Positions 7,566-15,441 of a stretch of 22,520 nucleotides of DNA are shown here, piece after piece (position 1 is the stretch's first letter; the number at the start of each line of letters is the position of its first letter). The notes beneath the pieces were generated by a model, which was given only the letters and a program-made list of their open reading frames with translations, did no database searches and was not told where the DNA came from. Origin of the DNA: a virus; IMG/VR virus record IMGVR_UViG_3300036901_000143, positions 1 through 22,520 of that record. One strand, written 5' to 3'. The translations under genes and the position numbers were made by a program.

Positions 7566-7677
7566 GGCACTTTATAGTCTATCTGATAGTACCTTAATGG
7601 GTAGATCTTGCCGCATTTTCAAGAGGTTGCGCACATTTTAATAGCATCGATCGAATTATGTTTAGGTCATCTGCGGC
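7566..7677 (-). promoter_or_regulatory. AT-rich upstream region of the unknown operon
   Basis: This gap between the recombinase end and the operon start is more AT-rich than its surroundings. On the minus strand it contains TATAAA (7576-7571) immediately before the start codon, and TTGAAA (7622-7617). The spacing does not make a clean sigma-70 promoter. CTATCTGATAG (7579-7589) is a perfect 11-base palindrome next to the TATAAA and could be an operator. Confidence 0.3.
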
Positions 7678-8364
7678 CTATCTGAGGCCGAGGCGCCTGG
7701 CAGCCTTCAGCAGCGACGGCGCATGCCACCGGCCGCCGCCAGGGGATTCGATACCCCGCGCGTTGAGAGCTTCGGCCGCCTGACGCAGCGATGCACCGCC
7801 CTTGAGCGCGAACTCGATCTGCGGTTGCAGCGCCTTGATGCGCTCCATGGCGGCCATCTGGTTGGCTTTGGCACCACTGGCTGCGATCTGCCGCACCTGG
7901 CTCTTATTCCGAGCTGACATGCCGAGCTTCGTACCCCGCGCTTTCGCCGCAGCCAGCCCGGCCTTCGTGCGGGCGGAGATCATTCCACGCTCCTTCTCTG
8001 CCAAGGCTGCGTAGAGGTGGAGCACGAACGGATCCGGTTGGCGGCCGAGGTCGGCAACTACGAACTCGACCCGGTGCGTCATCAATCCGGAGATGAAATG
8101 CACGTCCCTCGAGAGGCGATCGAGCTTGGCGACCATGACAGGGGACTTTGTCTGGCGTGCTGCTTTGAGGGCGGCGGCGAGCTGCGGGCGACGGTCCATT
8201 GCATCCGAACCCGATCCCGTCTCGATCTCTTCGTAGACCTGGGTGATATCGAGGCCTTCGGCTTCGGCAAACCGGGCGATCGCTGCCCGCTGTGCTTCCA
8301 GCCCGAGCCCGGACCGACCCTGGGCTGAAGTGCTGACCCGTACATATCCGATTGCTGCTGTCAT
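7678..8364 (-). CDS. Serine recombinase, resolvase/invertase family
   Basis: A 228-residue site-specific recombinase acting on DNA through a serine nucleophile. The N-terminus has IGYVRVST with catalytic Ser11. [12 protein letters not shown] (77-87) carries the conserved arginines, and [16 protein letters not shown] (122-137) matches the long E-helix. The C-terminal part (185-225, [15 protein letters not shown]) is a helix-turn-helix for site binding. The ATG at 8364 follows GGGGA; the longer in-frame start at 8439 has no ribosome binding site. Length is normal for the small-recombinase group. Its target sites were not identified. The family includes phage and plasmid resolvases and DNA invertases, and it may have moved the neighbouring cargo. 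Confidence 0.88.
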   Translation of the reverse strand: MTAAIGYVRVSTSAQGRSGLGLEAQRAAIARFAEAEGLDITQVYEEIETGSGSDAMDRRPQLAAALKAARQTKSPVMVAKLDRLSRDVHFISGLMTHRVEFVVADLGRQPDPFVLHLYAALAEKERGMISARTKAGLAAAKARGTKLGMSARNKSQVRQIAASGAKANQMAAMERIKALQPQIEFALKGGASLRQAAEALNARGIESPGGGRWHAPSLLKAARRLGLR

Positions 8365-8448
8365 TTTGAGCGTCCCCGATCTGTATGGGGACAACTTTAG
8401 ACCAGCAATCAGCCTTTGTAAATGCCTCTTGACGCTCATTGAGTCTTA

Positions 8449-9210
8449 TTAACAGAGTGGCCAAAGCAGGATCAGGGCAAGGATGGCCATGCCAATCGGC
8501 AACAACGCATCGAGTAGAAGCCACCGGACGTTCTGGCTGGTTAGAAAATGGCGATATGCCTGGTCGAATCTATCCAAGCTGGCTGGGATTCGAAGTGACC
8601 GCAGGGTTTTTCCCATGCTCTCGATTGCCCCCTTCAGCTCATTCGCGGCCTGTCTTACTTGGCCCAGTAGTGCAGTGGCATTGTCTACATTGATCGGATT
8701 GCCGGTCAGGCACGCTTCGCGAATAGCGGCTTCTTGCGCAGCAAGCATATCGATCAGAGGCCCAACTCCCTTGGAAAGGTTCCCGACACGCGGCGCCGAC
8801 TGGCCCCACCAATTCGCCAGCGTCGATTGCCGGGGATCGCGCGGATAGTCAGCTTCCTCATTCCCGAAAATGCCAGCAGTAACGAAGGCGACGCGAGTCC
8901 CTGTGAGCCGCAGTCGCCATTCGGCGAAGCTCTCCCATGCCATCCAGATGAAATGGACAAGCAGATAAGCGACGGCGAGGCCCAGAGCGTCGTGCACAGC
9001 ACGATCGGTGAGCCCGGTCAGGCTGAATCCGAATACCGTCGCCTGCGTGTCGACGCGCAATTTGAACCACACGACGCCAATCGCGACAAGAGACACAACG
9101 AGCAGCTGTGTGCGGGCGCGCCAGGCGCGATCGGTCAATCCGACTGCGATCGGCTCCCCGAGAATCTTCTGAACTGCCTCAATGTCCTTCGCCGGTGGCC
9201 TGACCCACAT
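8449..9210 (-). CDS. Membrane protein, three predicted helices
   Basis: A 253-residue inner-membrane protein of unknown function. Likely membrane helices lie at about 35-50 (LLVVSLVAIGVVWFKL), 75-92 (ALGLAVAYLLVHFIWMAW) and 230-251 (LLLDALLPIGMAILALILL). Between the second and third is a soluble region of about 130 residues with a probable coiled coil at 175-210. The ATG at 9210 has GGGAG six bases upstream. It lies 84 bases upstream of the recombinase on the same strand, so the two may be co-transcribed. This layout is seen in some phage exclusion and defence membrane proteins, but no family was recognised. Confidence 0.7.
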   Translation of the reverse strand: MWVRPPAKDIEAVQKILGEPIAVGLTDRAWRARTQLLVVSLVAIGVVWFKLRVDTQATVFGFSLTGLTDRAVHDALGLAVAYLLVHFIWMAWESFAEWRLRLTGTRVAFVTAGIFGNEEADYPRDPRQSTLANWWGQSAPRVGNLSKGVGPLIDMLAAQEAAIREACLTGNPINVDNATALLGQVRQAANELKGAIESMGKTLRSLRIPASLDRFDQAYRHFLTSQNVRWLLLDALLPIGMAILALILLWPLC

Positions 9211-9282
9211 ATCGTTCTCCCAACACCCTTCCTTTGATTACCCTCCAGCGCAGCGCGCACCCCGTCAGCTTGCTCTGCACCG

Positions 9283-9308
9283 TCCTCCATGGGGTTGGTT
9301 TTCCCAGA
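9283..9308 (+). repeat. CCATGGGG repeat, diverged copy 1
   Basis: TCCTCCATGGGGTTGGTTTT followed by CCCAGA shares the core CCATGGGGTT..TTTT with two better-matched copies at 9555-9585 and 9617-9650, in the same orientation. Confidence 0.4.
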
Positions 9309-9340
9309 GGCCTGGGCGAGTTAGAAGTGATGGCACAACA

Positions 9341-9370
9341 CCTCGGCACAGTACGTCGCCTCGGCACAGT
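9341..9370. repeat. Tandem CCTCGGCACAGT repeats
   Basis: CCTCGGCACAGT occurs at 9341-9352 and again, identical, at 9359-9370, an 18-base period. A partial GGCACA core also occurs at 9332-9337. An AT-rich TATATATT (9383-9390) follows. Spacing of under two helical turns suggests a binding site for a dimeric protein, but no partner is known. Confidence 0.5.
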
Positions 9371-9397
9371 CGGCTTTTACCCTATATATTCCTACGA

Positions 9398-9415
9398 CAA
9401 AGGCCGTAGCCTTTG
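9398..9415. repeat. Perfect hairpin CAAAGGC-CGTA-GCCTTTG
   Basis: A 7-base-pair inverted repeat with a four-base loop. No T-run follows on either strand, so it is not a typical rho-independent terminator. Confidence 0.45.
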
Positions 9416-9554
9416 CTAGTCACGGAAGTTTGGCAAATGGGACCGCTGCCTGATGTGCCACCACCACGGTCAATTATGCTCCTCCGCCGCGCCCCGCTCC
9501 CGCGGGCGCTATCACGTCGATCTCGCCGTAGGCGCTGCCTTAGCGGCTTGACAG

Positions 9555-9585
9555 GGCCTTCCATGGGGTTGTTTCGCAAAATGCG
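9555..9585 (+). repeat. CCATGGGG repeat, copy 2
   Basis: CTTCCATGGGGTT-GTTTCGCAAAAT matches copy 3 over about 26 positions, with one gap and one substitution. It straddles the stop codon of the zinc-finger gene's downstream flank. Confidence 0.55.
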
Positions 9586-9586
9586 T

Positions 9587-9970
9587 CTATCGCGCCATCG
9601 CGGCCGGCAGATAGACCTCTTCCATGGGGTTTGTTTTGCAAAATAGGGCGCCGGCCGATTGAGAGCGAGTTGAAGCCGCGCGCACGGCCGGTGTGCGCCC
9701 GCGCACCACCGCCTCCAGTTCAATCTGCCGGAATATCTCGACCACCATGCCTGGCATGACCAATAACGCGTTGTCGCGGTCCGTGGCCGAAAAACGGAGC
9801 GTGACCGATGCATCGCCCTGGCTGCACACCTTGACCGATCTCACGGTCCCACGGAGCGCTCCGTCACCTCGGGTCACGGCGTAGTGCGCCATCCGGCAGC
9901 GCTTTCTGCAATACACCTGGTGCGGCCGACGCGGTTCGAATTCTCTGCGACATTGCGGGCAGGCGCTCAT
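9587..9970 (-). CDS. Zinc-finger protein with repeat-derived tail
   Basis: A 127-residue protein. The N-terminus has Cys4-x2-Cys7-x13-Cys21-x3-Cys25 followed by an Arg-rich helix, a small treble-clef or zinc-knuckle motif likely to bind nucleic acid. Residues about 40-95 appear to be beta-rich. Residues about 108-118 (ALFCKTNPMEE) are encoded by the CCATGGGG repeat, so the original stop may have been lost and the tail extended. The ribosome binding site is weak. The same cysteine spacing recurs in the phage-region protein at 18882-19247. It follows the gene at 10011 by 40 bases on the same strand. Confidence 0.7.
   Translation of the reverse strand: MSACPQCRREFEPRRPHQVYCRKRCRMAHYAVTRGDGALRGTVRSVKVCSQGDASVTLRFSATDRDNALLVMPGMVVEIFRQIELEAVVRGRTPAVRAASTRSQSAGALFCKTNPMEEVYLPAAMAR
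9617..9650 (+). repeat. CCATGGGG repeat, copy 3 (inside coding sequence)
   Basis: CTTCCATGGGGTTTGTTTTG followed by CAAAAT is the longest copy. It lies within the 3' end of the zinc-finger gene and encodes its CKTNPMEE tail. Confidence 0.55.
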
Positions 9971-10010
9971 GTCGCGAGCGTGTCCGGAATACTACCAATT
10001 GCCACCGTCC

Positions 10011-10229
10011 TCATGCCTCGTAGCCGACACGGCCCAGCGCTTGCCTCTGATCGCGCAGCAGCCCGGCCAATCGACGCATGAATGGCCGATCGCCGCCCTT
10101 GTACGCGTTCCTGGACACCCGCGTCTTACCCTTGGCCGTCACCGGTCCGGTTGATCGAAGCCACGGCCGCCACCGGTGAATCAGCGCTGCCTGTCGAGCC
10201 CGCCGTTCCGCACTCCAACCGCTCCGCAT
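10011..10229 (-). CDS. Small conserved basic protein (RRWRPWxxSTGP family)
   Basis: A 72-residue, Arg-rich protein. The layout of an ERRARQAALI helix, then RWRPWLRSTGP, then KGKTRVSRNA matches a small uncharacterised family I recall from prophages and islands of Burkholderiales and Xanthomonadales. The ATG at 10229 has GGAG seven bases upstream. It overlaps the end of the upstream gene by 104 bases in another frame, an arrangement typical of this pair. Its basic character suggests nucleic-acid contact, but function is unknown. Confidence 0.75.
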   Translation of the reverse strand: MRSGWSAERRARQAALIHRWRPWLRSTGPVTAKGKTRVSRNAYKGGDRPFMRRLAGLLRDQRQALGRVGYEA

Positions 10230-10935
10230 TCTGCTGCTCCAATAGTTTGCTTGGCTCGCTTTCGATTTCCCGCGCGCGCGCGCGCGTGGGTTCGTCGGTC
10301 GCGGGCCCGTTGTTCACTTGCTGCGGGCCGGTGGCGATGTTGGCCTGGCCTGCGCGCACGAAGGTTGACTGGCGGGGATGTTTCAGCTCGTTCAGAGTTT
10401 CGAGCGTCATGCGGCACTGATTCTGCGCCTTCATCGCCATCGAAAATAATCGTTCACTGCGTTGCAGAAATTCCTGATTCAGTACGCGCTGGGCCATATT
10501 GGTGAAAATTGATTGGAGGGCTACCGCCTGGCCCATCAGCATCGCCTCACACTGCCGCATATCTCCGGCATGGACCTGCGCTATGGAATCCTTCAGCCCC
10601 TCGCTCAGCGCCCATAAATTCTGTTCACCGAACGACCCCTTGGCGAACGGCCTCACTACTAACGCAGCGTTGTCGCTAGATTTTATTGTCATTTCGGCGC
10701 GGGCAAATGCCTTCGCCTTCTCGAGCGCCTCAACCGGCGCGGCAAAGGTGGCTATCGCCCGCGCTGGTTGCGATGCGGCGACCGCCGGCGCAGATGTCGG
10801 TAGATCCGATTGCGCACTATGTTCACCGGCGCTGATTGCTCCGGCGCGCGCCGCTGGGCTGCTGCGCGCAATCTCTCCTGCCTTGGACGTTCGGCGAGCT
10901 GTCGCAGCTCCACGCTGCTTTCCCGTCGGTTTCAC
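10126..10935 (-). CDS. Conserved hypothetical protein of the phage cargo pair
   Basis: A 269-residue soluble protein. GTG 10935 was chosen because AGGAGAGG lies ten bases upstream. An in-frame ATG at 10968, which overlaps the spike gene's stop as ATGA, is the alternative. Residues 1-60 are a basic Ala/Ser-rich linker. Residues about 85-195 are helical with SIFTNMAQRVLNQEFLQR and MAMKAQNQCRMTLETL. ANIATGPQQVNNG follows, then a polar tail. The QCRxTLETL and QQVNNG signatures match a family of unknown function often found beside the 72-residue protein downstream. A CG-repeat tract encodes the TRARARE stretch. Confidence 0.75.
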   Translation of the reverse strand: MKPTGKQRGAATARRTSKAGEIARSSPAARAGAISAGEHSAQSDLPTSAPAVAASQPARAIATFAAPVEALEKAKAFARAEMTIKSSDNAALVVRPFAKGSFGEQNLWALSEGLKDSIAQVHAGDMRQCEAMLMGQAVALQSIFTNMAQRVLNQEFLQRSERLFSMAMKAQNQCRMTLETLNELKHPRQSTFVRAGQANIATGPQQVNNGPATDEPTRARAREIESEPSKLLEQQNAERLECGTAGSTGSADSPVAAVASINRTGDGQG

Positions 10936-10964
10936 GGCTTGATGTCCTCTCCTGAGGCTGGCGC

Positions 10965-11573
10965 TCATCCGGTTGGCCCTCCGGTATTGCCGTCGCCAGG
11001 CATGACGCCACCGTGGTCATGCGCGTTCGCGCTGCTCATCACATCGGTGACAAGGTCCGCGCAGGTGACGTTCTGGCTCACGTCCAGCGCTCCGATGACG
11101 TTTATGTCGCCGGTGTGATTCCAAGTATTGGCGGCCGATGTGATCGTGCCGTCGCCGTTGAGTACGACGCTGGCCCCCTGGCCGTCCGACACGGTGAGCT
11201 TGCCGTCGTTGGTGAGCTTCAGGAACTGCCCATTCACATGTACCAGCCAGAACTCGCCCGACGGCACCGTCAGGGGCCGGTCTTGGTTGTTGTAGTGCCT
11301 GGCCTGCACGTACCCAGTGTTGAGCTTGCCATCGATGAAGACGACGGTGACCATCTCGTTAATTGATGGCGGGCAGTACATGCCCCAACCGTTCCCAACC
11401 CAATTCGAATCAATTGGCAACCAGCCTGTGGGGCTGCCGTCCGGCTGCAATGCAACCTTGGCCATGTACCGCGTCGGATCGTAGTTTGTGACGAGCCCGA
11501 TCCGGCTGACCACGGTATGCGCCGCGGCGCGCAGCGCCTGCAGGCGCATGGCATTGTCTAAGACAGCTCTCAC
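10965..11573 (-). CDS. Baseplate spike protein, gpV / Mu gp45-like
   Basis: A 202-residue protein of the contractile-tail puncturing device. Residues about 20-97 fit the OB-fold that caps the hub. Residues about 105-175 are regular short strands (NGQFLKLTNDGKLTV, SVVLNGDGTI) typical of the trimeric beta-helix. The tip has AHDHGG with His185-x-His187, which in P2 gpV and Mu gp45 binds iron at the apex. GTG 11573 overlaps the hub gene's stop as GTGA. In phages, baseplate wedge genes usually follow; here they are absent. Confidence 0.88.
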   Translation of the reverse strand: MRAVLDNAMRLQALRAAAHTVVSRIGLVTNYDPTRYMAKVALQPDGSPTGWLPIDSNWVGNGWGMYCPPSINEMVTVVFIDGKLNTGYVQARHYNNQDRPLTVPSGEFWLVHVNGQFLKLTNDGKLTVSDGQGASVVLNGDGTITSAANTWNHTGDINVIGALDVSQNVTCADLVTDVMSSANAHDHGGVMPGDGNTGGPTG

Positions 11574-12757
11574 GCAGCACCCACGTCCGAGGATTCGACG
11601 GCGAGGTTGGGAGTGAAGTTCTGCGCCTCCACCGTCATCGCGTAGCCTTCCTCGACACTCAGTGTCCTGGTGACGCTGCGCGGGTAGTAAGTCTGATCGT
11701 AGGCGGTGCCGGTGCCGTTCACGTTTATGATCACGCCGCGAGGTGCGAGCACCCCATCGGCCGGAAGCCTCGCAGTCAATTTCATCGCGTGCGAGGTGAT
11801 GAGCTTGTATTGGTTGATCGCGAAGTTTTCCACCGCAACAGTCGACATGTCCGCTGGCAGCCAGTAGGTGTAGAGCGTCGTCGGTCCGTAGGCGGTCGCC
11901 TTTCCCGGCGTGATCGCTTTCGGCGCCGTTGGGTAGTAGCGCGTAACAGACGCCTTATTGGCGTGCCCCGGGCTCATTGCCTTGACCGTGACTCCCTTCA
12001 CGATGGTGAGCGAGCGGCTGAAGGTCAGATCGACAACGCTTGCGGTCGGATAGTCCACGTCCTTGGTCGGCGGCGTCCACGTGATCTGGTACGTATCTGG
12101 ATCGCCGCTCTCGGGCTGAAAGTATAGGCCCTGCTGTTCTACATAGCAGATGAATCCTGCCTGGCGCGCGAGCATCGCCAGCAGATCCCAGTCGCTGCCC
12201 TGCGTCTGGATGAGCTCGACGTCGCCGTTAGGTTGAGTCGTGCCAACTCTGCCCGTGGTCGCCGTGACGACAGGTATCAGATTGTGCTGGCTGGCGAGGT
12301 CGGTCGCGATGTAGCTCGCCGACTGATTCGTATAGTCCCGCGGCAACTTGGCATCGATGAGAGCACCCGTCAGATCGCGCCCGGTGAGCGTTATCGTGCG
12401 CAGCTTCGGGTTGTACTCGATGTCATCGACCCGGCCATAGATGAGCGAGCTCATTTCGCTCGGATCGGGTTTGTCGGGATTCGATACGCGAACGGCCGCC
12501 AGGATCTCTACGAAAGTGTCAGTCGCGATCTCGGAGAACCATGTGGCGTCGTACAAAGCATCCGGGGCAACCATTTGGGTGAGCGCGGTTGCCGAATAGG
12601 TCACACGGAACGTGTCCGCCTCAAAATAGGTATTGTTGGTGACGCTGAAATCGATCCACCCGGGCACGTTGTTGCCGTTGATCTTCACCGCGCCACGCGG
12701 TTGCCTGACAGTGGATCCAGCTGGAGGGTAGTTTATCTGCGCGCTCGAGGCGATCAT
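11570..12757 (-). CDS. Baseplate hub protein, gpD / Mu gp44-like
   Basis: A 395-residue late-control-D-type hub protein that joins the tail tube to the spike. Features include RGAVKINGNNVPGWIDF near the start, YGRVDDIEYNPKLRTITLTG in the middle (about 105-130), and the characteristic QTQGSDWDLLAMLARQAGF followed by YVEQQGLYF (about 180-215). ATG 12757 overlaps the tape measure stop as TGATG, with GGGGGAT just upstream, so the in-frame start at 12781 was not used. Its position between tape measure and spike matches Mu and related myophages. Confidence 0.88.
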   Translation of the reverse strand: MIASSAQINYPPAGSTVRQPRGAVKINGNNVPGWIDFSVTNNTYFEADTFRVTYSATALTQMVAPDALYDATWFSEIATDTFVEILAAVRVSNPDKPDPSEMSSLIYGRVDDIEYNPKLRTITLTGRDLTGALIDAKLPRDYTNQSASYIATDLASQHNLIPVVTATTGRVGTTQPNGDVELIQTQGSDWDLLAMLARQAGFICYVEQQGLYFQPESGDPDTYQITWTPPTKDVDYPTASVVDLTFSRSLTIVKGVTVKAMSPGHANKASVTRYYPTAPKAITPGKATAYGPTTLYTYWLPADMSTVAVENFAINQYKLITSHAMKLTARLPADGVLAPRGVIINVNGTGTAYDQTYYPRSVTRTLSVEEGYAMTVEAQNFTPNLAVESSDVGAA

Positions 12758-14703
12758 CAGAATCCCCCGCCCGCCGGCCACGGTGCCAGGGTGCCATCGA
12801 AGGACATCAGTCCGGTCTGTGGCGCGGCGGAGGCCTTGGCCTGCTGCTGGGTAACCATCGTCGTCAGGCCATTGCGATCAAGTTTGTTGACGACGGTAAC
12901 GTTGATGGGGGCCCGCGCGGCCATCGTAGGCAGGGATTTGAGCCACGCATCAATGAGTTTCGCCTCCGGACTGTTCACCGAGATTATGGGGTTGCGCGGA
13001 TCGGGTTTCGGCCAGGCCGATGGGCCGGTCGGATTGGGCGAGCCAGGTGTATCCCAGCTTCCCGTGGCGCCACCTCCCCACTGTCCGGTCGCGCCGCTGC
13101 GCTGCTTGGGATGCATAAGGTTCGTCAACCATTCCCACTTCTGCTGCATCCAATCGAGCAGCCCACTGACACCCGATCGAATAGCCTCCCAGGCCGCCTT
13201 GAGCTTCGGCCCGATGACATCCCAATGCTTCCAGAGCTCGTAGGCGGCAAACCCGATGAGAGCAATCACGCCGCCGACCACGCCCAGTGGGATCAATGCG
13301 CGGGCGATTATCGGGCCGATGCCTAGGAACTTGATGAGTCCGGCGGTCATCAGCACCTTACCCAGCACGGAGAAGGCGATCGCCACGCCGCCCAGCCCGA
13401 AGACAATCCCATTTGTCAGGTCCGGGTGGTCCTGCATCCATTGCGACACGTTGTCTAGCGTGTCGGCGAACTTGATCATGTACGGAATCAGCCGCGGCAG
13501 GATCTTGAAGCCGATGGTGGCCAGGATGTTCTGCCACTGATTGTGCAACGCCTGCTCGGCGAGCTGCGGATTGGTTTGCAGCAGCTTCTGGTACGTGTCG
13601 TAGCTGTTGCCGCCACTCTCGATGAGCTTGCGATCGCGCTCGAACTGGGGCCTCTTGACAAGCAATGTGTAGAGCGCCCACTGCGCATTCGACTGATTCG
13701 TCATGGCCGAAACCGTCTGCAGCAGACTGAGCTTGTGAGCTGCAGCGTAGCGCTCGATCGCCGGCGCGTACTTCTCCGCCCACTTGAGCGGATTCTCCGA
13801 CTCGAGCTGCGCACCCGCGACGCCCCCGGGTCGAATCTGCCAGGTCCCCGTGGCATTTCTCACGACATCGCTCGGCTTGATGAGGCCCATCTCCTCCCAC
13901 ACTGGAATCGCGGACTTGGGTATCACGCCCTGCACAATCACCTTCGACAGCGCCCTCAGAGCGGTCCCCGCCGTCGAGGTATTGCCCATCATTCCGGAGC
14001 CGGCTTTCACTTCCTGCATCAGCGTCGGCAGGTAGTCGTAGGTAAATTCATCGCTCCAGCTAAGCGCGCTGTTCTTGGCGTATTTGAGGGTCATCAGGTA
14101 ATCGTGAACGTCGAGCGTGCCGCCCATCCCCATGAGCGTGCGGCCCATGAGGTCTGCATTACGCTGCAGCGATGCACCCGACATCAGGCCGCTCGTGCGA
14201 AGGTCAACGGCCTTCACGACCTCGAAGGCGACGTTGTCCTGCGCTTTTCCGGTGAGAGCCTCGAGCGTCGCCTTGATTCGCTGCACTGTCGGCAGGATCC
14301 CGTAGGTCTCATTCAGGCGATCGGGGCCCAGCACGGTGCGCAGCTCTCGGATCGACTTCAAATTGTCGGCCGCGGTGCTGGTAATGACATCCCGCGAAGT
14401 CTTCCAGGCCGCCGCGGTGGCTTCTGCGATGTCCTTCTGCGTCATGCCGGCAGCGTTCATCAGCGACAGCTGGCGGGTGTACTCCTTGCTCGCATCGACG
14501 GACTTCTCCAGGAAGCCGAGGATCCCCGAGCCGATCTTCTCCATGCCGTAGCCGACGGCGACGAGCTTCAGGGCTGAGAGCTTACCCTTGAGATTGTCGG
14601 CGGCTTTGCTGGCCACGAACAGGTCGCCGGCGAGCAGGCGTAGGCCCTGGCTCGCAAGATTTGCGACTGTCAGCTTGATTGCTACAGAATAGTCGAATGA
14701 CAT
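12757..14703 (-). CDS. Tail tape measure protein
   Basis: A 648-residue protein that sets tail length and is ejected with the DNA. The N-terminal 400 residues are largely helical with many Ala/Leu/Lys repeats. A hydrophobic region at about 432-488 (GIVFGLGGVAIAFSVLG, LGVVGGVIALIGFAA) fits the membrane segments usual in tape measures. A Gly/Pro/Trp-rich linker follows at about 535-575. ATG 14703 has GAGGAG eight bases upstream. By the usual 0.15 nm per residue the tail would be about 97 nm. It lies between the chaperones and the hub, as in other phages. Confidence 0.9.
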   Translation of the reverse strand: MSFDYSVAIKLTVANLASQGLRLLAGDLFVASKAADNLKGKLSALKLVAVGYGMEKIGSGILGFLEKSVDASKEYTRQLSLMNAAGMTQKDIAEATAAAWKTSRDVITSTAADNLKSIRELRTVLGPDRLNETYGILPTVQRIKATLEALTGKAQDNVAFEVVKAVDLRTSGLMSGASLQRNADLMGRTLMGMGGTLDVHDYLMTLKYAKNSALSWSDEFTYDYLPTLMQEVKAGSGMMGNTSTAGTALRALSKVIVQGVIPKSAIPVWEEMGLIKPSDVVRNATGTWQIRPGGVAGAQLESENPLKWAEKYAPAIERYAAAHKLSLLQTVSAMTNQSNAQWALYTLLVKRPQFERDRKLIESGGNSYDTYQKLLQTNPQLAEQALHNQWQNILATIGFKILPRLIPYMIKFADTLDNVSQWMQDHPDLTNGIVFGLGGVAIAFSVLGKVLMTAGLIKFLGIGPIIARALIPLGVVGGVIALIGFAAYELWKHWDVIGPKLKAAWEAIRSGVSGLLDWMQQKWEWLTNLMHPKQRSGATGQWGGGATGSWDTPGSPNPTGPSAWPKPDPRNPIISVNSPEAKLIDAWLKSLPTMAARAPINVTVVNKLDRNGLTTMVTQQQAKASAAPQTGLMSFDGTLAPWPAGGGF

Positions 14704-14915
14704 CGTCCTTACTCCTCAGGCGGGCGCACGAATGGGGCGCCGATCATTTCCGCTTCATCCAATACCCGCGCATGCCGCGCCGGGTGTACGGGGCGAGTTC
14801 CCCGAGCTGGCTCGACGTGGCGCTGAAATGGATGCTGTTCTCCTGGCTGATGTTCCTGATCTGGGGTGGCGTCGCGTTCTGGGCATGCGTTGCGCTCCTA
14901 CTGCTACTCACGTGA
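14697..14915 (+). CDS. Candidate small membrane protein, antisense to the tail operon
   Basis: A 72-residue plus-strand ORF in the only sizeable gap of the tail operon. Residues about 40-70 are strongly hydrophobic (WMLFSWLMFLIWGGVAFWAC, then a Leu run), one or two membrane helices, with a basic N-terminal half. Third positions are GC-rich, but the antisense frame shares that property, so codon use does not decide. No ribosome binding site precedes ATG 14697 or the alternative ATG 14772. It could be a small holin-like or moron protein, or chance. A 27-residue hydrophobic run is hard to get from a non-coding strand. Confidence 0.35.
   Translation: MTSSLLLRRAHEWGADHFRFIQYPRMPRRVYGASSPSWLDVALKWMLFSWLMFLIWGGVAFWACVALLLLLT
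14744..14911 (-). CDS. Candidate small phage protein, alternative to the antisense ORF
   Basis: A 55-codon ORF whose GTG at 14911 lies five bases after the stop of the gp10-like gene. It would fill the gap before the tape measure. The peptide is polar, rich in Ser, Gln and Asn, ending RGMRGYWMKRK. It is the reverse strand of the hydrophobic plus-strand ORF with shared third codon positions, so at most one of the two is likely to be real. Operon direction favours this one; composition favours the other. Confidence 0.25.
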   Translation of the reverse strand: MSSSRSATHAQNATPPQIRNISQENSIHFSATSSQLGELAPYTRRGMRGYWMKRK

Positions 14916-14916
14916 C

Positions 14917-15441
14917 CTAAGAATCGCTGGGCTCGCCGCCGATCGGTCCGATACCAGTTTCCTTCGAGAATCGATATCCGAGCCGCTGCCCGCATATGAC
15001 GGCGTGCGCTTCGGCGCCGATCAGCTTCTCGATGGCATCGACATTGCGCAGCAGCGCGGGGCCTACCACCGGGCGCGGCGGCATCTTTGTCGTCCCGAAC
15101 TCGTGGAACTCCATCACCGGATCCGTCGACCCGATGATCGCTTCGTTGTCACCGACGAGCTCGCTGCGAAAGCTCTTCTCAAGATCACCGAACCGCTCGA
15201 GCGGGGCCTCGGCCGGCGCGCCGATGCGCGCTTTCTCGTCTTCGGTGCTTTCCGCCAACGGCTCCCAGGCCGGATAGTCTCCGAGCGCATCCTGGTACTG
15301 GCCGATCTGCTTGCGCATGTCGTCCTTCAGGATCTTCGCTGCCGCAGTGAGCGAATGTCGGTTCGCCACCTCGATATCGGCAACGACGGCTCCCGCCAGG
15401 TGCGTCGCGAGCGCCGACATGCTGTCAAACTCAATCGTCAC
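14917..15441 (-). CDS. HK97 gp10-like tail completion protein
   Basis: A 174-residue protein resembling the HK97 gp10 family, which completes the head-proximal end of the tail. The N-terminal helices (SLTAAAKILKDDMRKQIGQY) and the C-terminal signature EFGTTKMPPRPVVGPALLRN (about 112-131) are typical. GTG 15441 is preceded by GAGGAGGA, and its first bases overlap the stop of the frameshifted chaperone extension (15438-15440). In many phages this gene precedes the tube gene; here it lies between chaperones and tape measure, and no tube gene is present. Confidence 0.8.
   Translation of the reverse strand: MTIEFDSMSALATHLAGAVVADIEVANRHSLTAAAKILKDDMRKQIGQYQDALGDYPAWEPLAESTEDEKARIGAPAEAPLERFGDLEKSFRSELVGDNEAIIGSTDPVMEFHEFGTTKMPPRPVVGPALLRNVDAIEKLIGAEAHAVICGQRLGYRFSKETGIGPIGGEPSDS

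Larger units (their letters stand above)
9211..9586. other. Repeat-rich intergenic region
   Basis: 376 bases without a convincing gene. They hold most of a family of CCATGGGG repeats, a tandem pair of 12-base repeats, and a perfect 7-base-pair hairpin, each listed separately. Short ORFs here lack ribosome binding sites. The region marks the boundary between the recombinase/membrane-protein cargo and the phage-derived block. Confidence 0.5.

Noticed and set aside
7678-8364. Transposase call for the serine recombinase
   Set aside because: Short protein with resolvase motifs and no flanking inverted repeats of a transposon seen; no large-serine-transposase features.
9341-9370. CRISPR-like repeat array
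   Set aside because: Only two 12-base units with a six-base gap; no spacers and no cas genes.
9382-9813. 143-residue minus-strand ORF overlapping the zinc-finger gene
   Set aside because: Arg/Trp-rich out-of-frame reading of the zinc-finger gene and repeats.
12233-13243. 336-residue plus-strand ORF opposite the hub and tape measure genes
   Set aside because: It is antisense to two well-supported tail genes, Arg/His/Gly-rich without domains, and has no ribosome binding site.
13543-14577. 344-residue plus-strand ORF opposite the tape measure
   Set aside because: A GC-rich antisense open frame; the tape measure on the other strand is clear.
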